Positions 8,614-17,830 of a stretch of DNA of 64,000 bases are shown here, piece by piece. How positions within the stretch are numbered: position 1 is the stretch's first letter; each line of letters starts with the position of its first letter. Location of the stretch: contig CAVPDG010000016.1 of NCBI GenBank assembly GCA_963702535.1, forward strand, positions 62,001-126,000, in the 5' to 3' direction. Position numbers and translations under genes: made by a program. Below the pieces are notes generated by a model. It saw only the letters and a list, made by a program, of their open reading frames with translations, was not told the DNA's origin and searched no databases. This DNA comes from CAVPDG01 sp963702535 (GTDB lineage: Bacteria > Chloroflexota > Anaerolineae > Anaerolineales > UBA4823).

Positions 8614-11600
8614 TCACTTGTTGATAATTGGCATCCAGCTCCGGCTGTAAGAGCACCAGCGCTGCCAGGCGGCGCACAATTTCGGTACATAGCGCCCTTC
8701 TTCGACGCTCAAATCGCGGCCCAACAGCGTTTTTTCACGGTAGGACAGCCACTTCTTGATCACCTGGTAACCGCCGATGGTGAACTCCCATACCGCCGCC
8801 GGTACGGATTGCCAGCACACCTGCTCGTTTAAATAAACATCATAGCCCGCGCCGGATAACGCGCCCACACCCGCCAGCGGTTTTTCCACTAAGCGTCCCC
8901 TGCCAGGCATAGTCACGCCTTCTTTCCCGGCGTGCCCCCAGCCTGCCGTAAGCGCCAGGCCGCCTTCTTCCGGGTGGATTTGTCCGCCGCCCACCTTTGT
9001 CAGCCCGCCCAGCGCCTTGAGCTCCGCCCGCAACGCGCCGCCCGTCACCCCATCTACCGGCGCCTCGGTATCCAACAGCGCTGCCACCTGCCTGCCCAGC
9101 TCTGCCGAGCTGAGCAGCAGCTCGCGGCTGTCCGGCAGCGGGATGCGAGGCCACTCCTGGCGGATGATCCGCGTTCTCATGCAGGTACGCCGGTGAGTAG
9201 CCGATTGCCAGGGCATGAAGCCAGATCGCGTCACAATCTGTTTCAGGCTCCAGTAAAAGAGATCTCAGATACTCCCTGAATTCTTCCGACAGATTGTCAG
9301 TTGTCGATGCTGAAGTCTCGAATAGTGGGAGCTGGTTTTTGGAGGAAATCTGGTTTCGCAAATGAAATGGAAAATAATAAGCGTGCCCACGCAAGTGATC
9401 GTTATCACCTAACAAACGGGTGTGATTAATCGGATAACCTTCAGGAGAAGTTACTCCAGCCGGTCGGGTAAGAAGGAATTGGGCTCCGCTCCAACATTGC
9501 GCCCAGAGTGTGGGTCGAGGATCGGTTCCAAAAAGGCCTGACGTCGCTGTAATAACACCAGCGATTATCAAAGGGTCGTAACGCGTATCGGGCAAGAAAT
9601 GCTTTGGGTCATACCTTTCCGCGACGGAACTTTTAGACGCGACGTCTGCGCATCAAAGCCAGCAGCATATTCCGTTAATCCGGTGTTTAATATCCCAAGT
9701 TCTTGCCAGGAGATAACCGGGTCGTAATACATCCGCATGCGCTTTTCGAGAGCTATTCGGTCAAAATCGATCAAGGCGCCGCCGCGTTTTTCCATCAACC
9801 CATTGGATGGGGATTCGGCGCACAGATCAACCATCCTTGGCCAGCTCATGTAATCGCTATCCAGGCTGAATGGTCGGAAGGAGAAGCGGTTTTCCACTGG
9901 GGGTGGGCAATCTTGTAGTGGACATCAAAATGCACGTCATCCAGGCTGTCTAACAAATCCGATCGTTTGCTGACACCCCAATACTGCCGGAAATGCATTT
10001 CGTGCCCTTCATTACCCCTTTATTTTTGCACGAGCAGGCCAATAGCAGTGCCGACCCGTATGCCTGGGTGGTTGTACTCCGTAGAAAAGACACTCGGGTC
10101 AGGTTGCCCATCGGGCGTCAGCTTACCGGTTTCACGGCTGTCGCCGTTCAGGCAATCGAACCACATAGCGTCAAATTCATTAAGGAAACGCTCGCGCATG
10201 ACGACAAACGATGGGTCGCTCAGATATGAGTAATTCGAGATAAAACATACCACGCCGCGCTCGGCGAATTCGGCTATCCTGCGTTCCGCCAACCGGAAAA
10301 AGCGCACGTACAGGTCGTCCAGGTTGAACTTCTTGATCCCCCAGCGTTCGATCAACCCTTTTTTGTAAGGCTCTTACCAGGTCGCCCTCTTCTCCCAGCG
10401 CTACCCCGCAAAGGCGTTATAAGGCGGGTTGCCCAGGATCACCAGGATGGGCGCCTGCTGTTTGACGTGAATGGCGGCGTCCCGCTCATCGGCCAGCTCG
10501 GGCAGCGGCAGCGGCGGTTGCGCTTGAGCCGGGTCCCAGCCCCTCAGGGCGTTGGTCAGGAAGATGCCCGCTCGCTCGCCCTCTTCCAGGTTGGCGCTGT
10601 GCTGTTGCAGGAACAATCCCATTTGCAGGTGTGCAATGACGAAGGGGGCCGGCAGCAGCTCGAAGCCGAAGACGCGCTCCAGGGCGATTTTCTTTCAGAT
10701 CATGCCCTAGGAGAGCCGGTTCGCCTTTCTCGTCCAACGTGCGGGCGATGCGCCGCATGACCTCCAATGGGTATGCGCCTGTCCCGCAGCACGGGTCCAG
10801 CACATACACCCCCGGCGACGCCAGCCGTCGTCAGGCCCAGCTCGCTGCGCAAAACCCGGTCGACGGGTTCCACCATGTACTGTACGATCTCAGGCGGCGT
10901 GTACCACACACCCAGTTCTTTGCGCAGCTGCGGGTCATAAGCTTCCAGGAACGGCTCGTAGAAATATTGCACCGCCTGGGCGTGCTCGAAGCGGGTGAAG
11001 AAAACAGCCTCATCCACCCGGTTCAAGGCTTATCCGGCCCAATCCAGCACCTCGTAAAGCCCCAGGGGCTTGAGCTGCATGGGATTCGAAAGCTGGTGGA
11101 AGAGTGCTTGCAGGATTGGAACGTGCAGGTAGTAGGTGGAGAGCCGCCAGTCGAAGGTCGGCTGTTCGGCTGGCTTGCGCCCGTGCCACAAAACCCAGGC
11201 GGAGAATACGCCATAAAATAAGGTCTGCACCAGCGTGGAGCGGAAAAAGTGCTCGCCTTTCTCGCCGCTGAATTGAATGCCCAGCGATTGTTCCAGGGCT
11301 TTTCGCAGCCCGTCCAGAGCGGGCAATTCTATCGTTTGCTCGATGCGCAGGCGCGCTTCTCGGGCGTACGAAGCCAGCAGCCAGGCCAGGTCTTTCGGTT
11401 CAACAATGGGCGCGGCGTGGGTCAGGGCACGCTTGAAGAACTCCTATACCCTTTCGCCATGCTCGCTGCCGGTCTTAACGGCGTGTGCGGCAGCCTGCCA
11501 GAACGCTCCGGGATTGGAGGCGATGGCGCAGCGTTCGAGGATCGTCGCCCCGTTTTCTCCTGCTCCGGCGATGGCGAACTCGCGCAGGTTAACCAGCAAA

Positions 11601-11951
11601 ACCAGGCCATATTCCTGCAGGTAACCTCTCACCTGGTGGGTACTTGCACCACTTCATCCAGAGCTGTCGTCCACCCCCTTGACCTCTACCACGCCGCGCG
11701 CCGGGCTTTTGCCCTGGCATCGGTTTAGCATCTGTCGCACGTTGGAATTGGTCGGCGGTGAACAGGCCAAAATCGGGCATGCCTGCTCCGACGTTTTTCA
11801 ATTGCGAGACACAACGCACCCTGGGCTTGAGGGTCTTGCCCACCCCACTCAAAAGCTCAGCCAGCGCCGGATAGTAGGACAATTCCTGGACGCACGCCCC
11901 TGAGGCGTGGATCAAAGCGATATCGTGCAGGTAGGTTTCAAACAGGTGCAT
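8614..11951 (-). CDS. Single-chain restriction-modification enzyme, type IIG/ISP-like (multiply frameshifted)
   Basis: About 1,110 residues if repaired. The N-terminus (MHLFETYLHDIALIH) leads to a nuclease motif pair, GMPDFGLF near 11,775 and VVEVKG near 11,680. Next is an alpha-helical coupler region without any Walker motif. The adenine methyltransferase core has motif I DPCCGTGAYPLE near 10,805 and motif IV ILGNPPYNAF near 10,420. The C-terminal 500 residues look like a target-recognition domain. Type ISP enzymes have a helicase between nuclease and methylase; here there is none, as in type IIG. About ten frameshifts break the gene, yet every motif survives. It would methylate and cut its own site; the specificity is unknown. 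Confidence 0.75.
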
Positions 11952-11982
11952 TTGCCCATCATTGATAACGTTGATGATACAA

Positions 11983-12013
11983 ATAATACCGTATACGAAA
12001 AAAGATATGTCAA
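11983..12013 (-). promoter_or_regulatory. Candidate promoter of the R-M operon
   Basis: Minus-strand TTGACA (12008-12013) and TATTAT (11983-11988) with a 19-nt, T-rich spacer, 32 nt before the R-M start codon. The -35 is perfect but the spacing is long, so activity may need an activator. Confidence 0.45.
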
Positions 12014-12135
12014 GCAATTGATGGTAATTGACGAAAGACGCTTAAACTTGCTAGTATTGTGGGGGAATTGATGGCAGATATTAGGACACCCACCTGGGAG
12101 CAGCGTTGATTGGCGACGTGTTCGTCGGATTGCGG

Positions 12136-12459
12136 TTAGTCCTCTTGCTCATCGTCATCGTTTTTACCGATGACGTTATTCGATATTCCGCCAAGAGTGT
12201 CCCAAAAGAAATCGGGCTTGTCATCGTCGTAACCATCGTCGTCATTTGAAGATGAACCGCCGGCGTAGGGCAGATAGGTCACCCGGACCCAGGCGGCACG
12301 CCCACCGCTGCGGATCTCACAGATGATAGAGATGGGTAGCGTAATGAATGTAAACCACCACAGTCCGACCAGGAGCTGGCGAACAAAGCCTAGCGAGCCT
12401 CCAAACAAGATTAAACCTCCCGCAATGAGCCATATAATGAAGATCCAATCGGTCTCCAC
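12136..12459 (-). CDS. Small two-helix membrane protein with acidic tail
   Basis: 107 residues starting at GTG with AAAGGAA nine bases upstream. Two hydrophobic segments (about 6-22 and 29-47) are followed by a soluble tail very rich in Asp, with three acidic clusters and the C-terminus NDDDEQED. I recognise no family. The tail could bind cations or a basic partner; that is only inference. It stands alone between the R-M operon and the UvrA-like gene. Confidence 0.6.
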   Translation of the reverse strand: METDWIFIIWLIAGGLILFGGSLGFVRQLLVGLWWFTFITLPISIICEIRSGGRAAWVRVTYLPYAGGSSSNDDDGYDDDKPDFFWDTLGGISNNVIGKNDDDEQED

Positions 12460-12684
12460 ATGGGCAGGTTCCTTTCATTCGTTATGCTTGGGTTATGCTT
12501 GTCTAACTTTTATCATGGTCGATCCACCATAATAAGTGTAGATCATACGGATCCGCGTCGATTAAAGTCGACTACCTTCTAAGTAAAGGTGATTTGCGTG
12601 ATTGATGCACTCTAACTACCTCACCGGTTACGCATGAATACACTATACCCGATTTTCACCGGGATGCAAATCGGTAGAGCTCAC

Positions 12685-12704
12685 CCCCTCGGCAATATCG
12701 CCCA
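12685..12704 (+). repeat. 20-bp direct repeat, copy 1
   Basis: A 20-bp sequence (CCCCTCGGCAATATCGCCCA) identical to 15396-15415, where it encodes the last residues of the YdcZ-type transporter. The two copies bracket the UvrA-like gene in the same orientation, as would a duplicated insertion target or the 3' remnant of a second ydcZ gene. Confidence 0.75.
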
Positions 12705-12738
12705 GCCTCCAGCGTATCCCCCGCAGAACCCATATTAT

Positions 12739-15272
12739 TTATCGCAGGCTCTTACTCAGGCTTTGACCCGTGTAAGAAATCTTCACCTTCGCCACATCTT
12801 CGGGCGTGCCTTCGGCGAGGAGTTCGGCCGCCCGCCACGCCGCCTTCGGGACCCAGGTCGATGACCCAGTCGGCGGCTTTGACCAGATCGAGGTTGTGCT
12901 CGACGACGATGACGCTGTTGCCCGCGTCCACCAATCGTTGCAGGACGAGCAGCAGGCGGGCGGTGTCGGCGGGGTGCAGCCCGGTGGTCGGTTCGTCGAG
13001 CAGGTAAAGGGTGCGACCTGTGGAGCGGCGTCCCAGTTCCTTGGCGAGTTTCACCCGTTGGGCTTCGCCGCCTGAGAGCGTGGTGGCGGGCTGGCCGAGC
13101 TGCAGGTAGCCCAAGCCCACATCCGACATCACTTTCAGGCGTGATGCCGCGGCGGGGACATCGGCGAACAAAGCCAGCGCTTCTTCGACGGTCATGTCCA
13201 GCACCTGCGAAATGTCGTAGCCGCGATACTTGACCGCCAGAGTCTCGCGTCTTGAAGCGCCGTCCATGACAGGCGGGACAGCGCACCTCGACATCGGGCA
13301 GGAAGTGCATTTTGACGGTCAGCGTGCCCGCGCCTTCGCAGCGTTCGCAGCGCCCGCCCGGCACGTTGAACGAGAAATGGCGCGCCGTCATTTTGTTTTT
13401 TTTGGCTTCGGGCGTGGCGGCAAACGCCTCGCGGATGGGCGTGAATGTGTCGGAGTAGGTGGCGGCGTTCGAGCGCGGGATGCGCCCGATGTGCGCCTGG
13501 TCGATGGTGATGACCTTGTCGATGTGCTCCCAGCCGCGTGATCGAGTCGTGCTCGCCTGGCAACTCGTTCGCGCCGTTCAGGCGTTGGCGAGCGGCAACG
13601 TCGAGGATGTCGAAGATCAGCGAAGACTTGCCCGAGCCGGAGACGCCCGTCACCGCCACCAGCAGCCCAAGCGGGATCCGCACCGTCAGGTTTTGCAGGT
13701 TGAACTGGCGCGCTCCGTGAATGGTCAGCGCTTTGTGATTCGGTTCGCGGCGGCGTTCGGGAATCGGCACGCTCATGCGTCTCGGCGATGAACGCGCCCG
13801 TCAGCGATTCTTTCGTCTTGGCGACTTCAGCGGGCGTGCCTGCGGCGACAATCTGCCCGCCGTGCTTGCCCGCGCCGGGTCCGACGTCCACCAGGTAATC
13901 GGCGGCTTTGATCAGCTCGAGGTCATGCTCCACCACCAGCACCGTGTTGCCCAGATCGCGCAGGCGGCGCAGGACGTTGATCAGGCGCTGCGTATCGCGT
14001 GGGTGCAGACCGATCGTCGGCTCGTCGAGGACGTAAAGCACGCCGGTCAGACCCGACCCGAGCAGGGCCGCCAGCCTCAGGCGTTGGGCTTCGCCCGCGG
14101 AGAGAGTCGGCGAGGAGCGTTCGAGGGTCAGGTAGCCCACTCCCACTTCGAGCAGGCGCCCGACGCGCTCGTACAGGTCATCCAAAATCGGGCGGGCGAT
14201 CAGCATTTCCTCGGCGGTGAAATGCGGCGGCAGGGACTTGAGCCAGGCGTCCAGATCGTTGAGTGGCAATTGCGAAATGGTGATGATCGACTCGCCCGCC
14301 ACGGTGACGGCGCGGCTTTCAGGGCGCAGGCGCGTGCCTTCGCAATCCAGGCAGGGCTGGGTGGTGAACAGATGGTCCAGTTTTTCGAGATAGGCGGCGT
14401 TGGTGGCGTGCTCGTCGTAGCGGCGCTGCAGGTTGGTGACCACGCCTTCGAAACGCCCCTGCGCGTTGGTGGCAGGCGGCTTGACGTTCGGGAAATGGCG
14501 GCGGAACTGCGGGCTCTCCGTGCCGTACAAGAAGCAGGTCGCGCTGGACGGGCGTGTAATCTTTGACGGCTTTGGACGGGTCGAACTCGAAACCAAAATA
14601 CTTGCCCGCGTTCTTGCAGGATCTGGCTGTAGTGATGTGCCGTGGAACTCGATCCAGCCGTCCACGGCATGTTCGGGGATGCTCTTGCTTTCATCGACCA
14701 GGCGGCTGACGATGGGCTGGCGCACCACGCCCAGACCCGTGCAGGTGGGGCAGGCTCCGGCGGGCTTGTTGAACGAGAAGTTCGCCATGCCCATCTCCGG
14801 CACCGCCGCGCCGCAATGCGGGCAGGGATAGGTCCCGTCGGGGCTTTCGTCGGATTCGTCCTGCCAGTCTTCGGCGGACGATTCATAAGCTGGGCGGCGG
14901 CGACGTCCTTTCCGCACTTGGGGCAGGGGCGATGTCCGAGGCGGGCGTACAGAACTCGCAGATAGGTGAAGACCTCGGTGGCGGTGCCCACCGTCGAGCG
15001 GGGGCTGTGATTCGTCAGGTGCTGGTCCACGCTGATGGAGGGCGAAGGCCGGTGATGGAATCCACCGGCGGCTTGGTCAATCCGAACGTGACCATGCCGA
15101 GCGATTCCATGTACTGGCGCAGGCCTTCCTTGTGCAGGATGTCGAAGGCCAGCGTGGATTTACCCGAACCCGACAGTCCCGTGAGAACGACGAGTTTGTT
15201 CTTGGGAATTTCAAGGGTGACGTTTTTGAGGTTGTGCAGGCGGGCATTGCGAATGATGATGCTGGGGTTCAT
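12739..15272 (-). CDS. UvrA-like ABC ATPase, class-2 (UvrA2/DrrC type), frameshifted
   Basis: About 843 residues after repair, shorter than the 940-960 of housekeeping UvrA. Two ABC modules are clear. The first has Walker A LTGLSGSGKSTLAFDIL near the N-terminus, signature LSAGEAQRLRLA and Walker B VLYVLDEPTIGLHPRD. The second has VTGVSGSGKSSL, LSGGEAQRVKLA and LYLLDEPTTGLHP. Zinc-binding Cys pairs appear as CPKCG, CPHCG/CPTCTGLG and CERCEG/CPACHG. Length suggests the UvrB-binding domain is missing, as in UvrA2 proteins tied to tolerance of DNA-intercalating compounds. At least six frameshifts (near 14,900, 14,600, 13,780, 13,545, 13,265 and 12,835) break it. Start ATG 15272 follows AGGAG by five bases. 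Confidence 0.85.
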
Positions 15273-15391
15273 TTTTCTCCTCATAGGCGCGGTTCTCCGC
15301 GATGTTTTACGCGCCAGTTTTTCCTGACCTCTAATGCCGTACCAATATATGTTCTTCCATCAAGCCTGTCCCCGATTGTCCAGTAACCAAC

Positions 15392-15852
15392 CTATCCCCT
15401 CGGCAATATCGCCCACGTCCCCAGCGCCAGCAGACCCAGCCCCGCCAGCCGCGCCCAGCTCAGCGGCACCGCATTCCCGCCCGCCAGGCCCAGCGTGTCC
15501 ACCGTGAAAGCCACCGCCATCTGCGCCGTGATCACCGCCGCCGCCCCCGCCGCCACCCCCGTCTTGGGGAAAGCGTACGCCACCCCCGTGATGATCCCGA
15601 TCCCCAGCAGCCCCGAGACGCTGATGATCACCAGCGCCGTTGGCGAAAGGCTGGTGAAGCTCGCGCCTCCCTGCCGCAGGTAAATCATCGCCAGGATCAC
15701 CCCTGCGACAGCCCGCCTGCTGCATTCACCAGCAGCCCCGTCAGCGTCGCCCCCGCCAGCTTGCCCGCCGCCGTGTTCAGCGAAGATTGCACCCCGATCG
15801 CCGCCCCGCTCAGAATTGCCACCAGCAACGCTGTCAACATCGATCTCTGCAT
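15392..15852 (-). CDS. YdcZ/DUF606-family membrane transporter (frameshifted)
   Basis: About 152 residues of a five-helix protein in the drug/metabolite-transporter relatives of YdcZ. Helix 1 reads LTALLVAILSGAAIGVQSSLN; the characteristic LAGATLTGLLVNAAGG and later AGGNAVPLSWARLAG follow. The frame slips near 15,705 between helices 1 and 2. GAGGAG sits about eight bases before the ATG at 15852. Its last eight codons carry the 20-bp repeat also found at 12685. Confidence 0.75.
15396..15415 (+). repeat. 20-bp direct repeat, copy 2
   Basis: Identical to 12685-12704 and lying in the 3' end of the YdcZ-type gene. The pair flanks the UvrA-like gene. Confidence 0.75.
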
Positions 15853-16002
15853 CTCGTGCTCCTCATCCTGCTTCGTTTCCTACGATTATATACCCGCCGG
15901 GTGACTGCCAATCCGGGTTATAATCTCAAAATCGGATCGAAGCAGTGCATTTAACGCGCTGCAGACCCAGTTCCACCCCTAAAACCTATCACCACCCACT
16001 AC

Positions 16003-16068
16003 CAACTGATTCCCGACTGTACTTGAGGACGCCAACTGCGAACTGCCAACTACCAACTGTAAACTGCC
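16003..16068 (+). repeat. Degenerate short direct repeats (AACTG units)
   Basis: The 65 bp before the MttB start codon hold at least five spaced copies of AACTG, mostly as CCAACTG. A different set of short repeats follows the gene at 17,580-17,622. No ribosome-binding site is present between the repeat and the ATG at 16074. Confidence 0.5.
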
Positions 16069-16073
16069 CCCCC

Positions 16074-17529
16074 ATGCCCATCCCCCACCTCTCCCTGCTC
16101 ACCCCCGCCCAGTGCGCCGAGGTCCACCAGGCTTCCCTGCACATCCTGGAGACCGCCGGCGTGCGCGTCGAACTCGCCGCGCGCCCGGGATGTCTTCTAC
16201 CGCTCGGGCGGCTGCCGCCTGGCGGATGACCGCGTCTACATCCCCCCCGCCGTGGTCGCCTCCGCCCTCAGCACCGCCCCCTCCACCGTAGAGCTCTTCA
16301 ACCGCCTCGGCGAGCCCGCCTTCACCCTCGGCGCGGCGGGAGGCACGCGCTTCGGCGTCGGCGTCACCAACCTCTACTACCAGGACCCGCTCACGGAAGC
16401 CGTGACGCCCTTCACCCGCCCCCTGCTGGCGCGCTGCGTGCGCCTGGGCGAAGCCCTGCCCGCCTTCGACGTGGTCTCCACCATCGGCATCCTGCACGAC
16501 CAGCCGCCCCACCTCGCCGACCTGTACGCCGTGCTGGAGATGCTCGCCAACACGCGCAAGACGCTCGTCGTACTCATCTCGAACGAGGCGCTCTTCCCCG
16601 CCGTCCTCGACCTGCTGGAAAGCCTGCACGGCGATCTCGTTGCCCAGCCCTGCATCATCCCCTACCTCAACCCGGTCACCCCGCTGATCATCAACGAGGG
16701 CACCTCAGATAAGCTGCTCGCCTGCGCCGGGCGCGGCTTGCCCTTCATCTACTCCAACTACGGCATGGCGGGCATGTCTACCCCTATCACCCCCGCCGGG
16801 ACGCTCGCCCTGCTCAACGCTGAGCTGCTCGCCGGGCTCGTCCTTGCCCAGCTTGCCAACCCCGGGACGCCCGTCATCCTGGGCAGCCTGCCGGCTTTCT
16901 TCGACATGCAGACCATGGTCGACTTCTACGACCCGCGCACCTATTTGATTAACCTCTCCTGCGCCGAGATGATGGCGTACTATCACCTGCCCCACGCCGG
17001 CACCTCCGGCAGCGGCATGGGCTGGGGCGCCGACCTGCTCGAAACCGGCGCCCTGTGGATGGACCTGCTCACCGGCAGCCTGGGCAAAGCCGGGTTAGCC
17101 CCCTTCGTCGGCGGCGCCCTCGGCTCCAAGGCGTTCTCCCCCGCCACAGCCGTCTACGCCGACGAGCTCATCGCCATGCTGCGCGATTTCGAGGCCGGTT
17201 ATGCGCTCGACGCCGCCTCCCTCGCCCTGGACCAGATCATCGCCGGCGTGGCAGACGGGCACTTCCTCTCGCAGCCGGAGACGCTCAAGTATTTTGCCAG
17301 AACCCGCAAAGGTGATATTCGCCAGGCGCAGGAGCAGGGGCGCGCTTACTACCCCAGCCGCATCTTCCCCCGCTGGGGGTTGGAAGCCTGGCAGGAGAAC
17401 GGCAGCCCGCTCGCCCAGGATTTCCTCAAGCAACGCACGGTCAAGCTGCTGGCGGAGAGCCCGCCCCCCGACGACCACGCCGACCTGCTCGCCCGCGGCG
17501 AAGCCTTCATCGCCCGCCTATCCCCCTGA
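16074..17529 (+). CDS. MttB-superfamily methyltransferase, non-pyrrolysine (frameshifted)
   Basis: About 484 residues of the trimethylamine methyltransferase (MttB) superfamily. The N-terminus (LSLLTPAQCAEVHQASLHIL) and the conserved core (GVGVTNLYYQDP, DVVSTIGILHD, GTSGSGMGWGADLLE, FVGGALGSKAFS) are typical. No in-frame TAG occurs in the core, so it belongs to the pyrrolysine-free branch, which includes glycine-betaine and other quaternary-amine demethylases. Such enzymes pass the methyl group to a corrinoid protein, but none is encoded next door. The frame slips near 16,190 just after VRVELA. The substrate is unknown. Confidence 0.85.
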
Positions 17530-17540
17530 AGCAAATGCAA

Positions 17541-17573
17541 AGACCCCTGTTTTCTGGCAGAAAACGGGGGTCT
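17541..17573 (+). terminator. Hairpin after the MttB gene
   Basis: A 15-bp stem (17541-17555 with 17559-17573, one G-T pair) with a 3-nt loop begins 11 bases after the stop codon. It lacks a downstream T-tract, so it may protect the 3' end rather than terminate on its own. Confidence 0.5.
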
Positions 17574-17579
17574 GGATGC

Positions 17580-17622
17580 TACCTGACACTTGATACGTGA
17601 CACCTGACACGCGTCACTTGCT
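17580..17622 (+). repeat. Degenerate short direct repeats (CTGACAC units)
   Basis: Imperfect repeats of a CTGACAC/GTGACAC unit between the two convergent genes. They differ from the AACTG repeats on the other side of the MttB gene. Confidence 0.45.
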
Positions 17623-17829
17623 TCACCCTTCGTGATGCGCTGCCTCGTCCTCGCCGTGCTCCACATGCGGCGGCGTTACCAGGTGCGCCTGCCAGGCGAT
17701 CGCCAGCCCCACCACCAGGATCGACACAAACACGATCAGCAGCCACGCCCACCACATCAGGTCCATCACAGGCGTCTCCGGCGCTGCCTCAGACAGCAAA
17801 ACAGATGCCTTGCTCACAAGCGCTATCAT
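17623..17829 (-). CDS. Small single-helix membrane protein next to the Fe-S oxidoreductase
   Basis: 68 residues with one membrane span (MWWAWLLIVFVSILVVGLAI) and a His/Glu-rich tail (HVEHGEDEAAHHEG). Its ATG lies one base after the stop codon of the upstream oxidoreductase gene, with AAAGGAA ten bases before it, so the two are probably co-translated. It resembles small accessory subunits of membrane redox enzymes in size and placement, but I recognise no family. The histidines could bind metal; this is speculation. Confidence 0.55.
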   Translation of the reverse strand: MIALVSKASVLLSEAAPETPVMDLMWWAWLLIVFVSILVVGLAIAWQAHLVTPPHVEHGEDEAAHHEG

Positions 17830-17830
17830 C

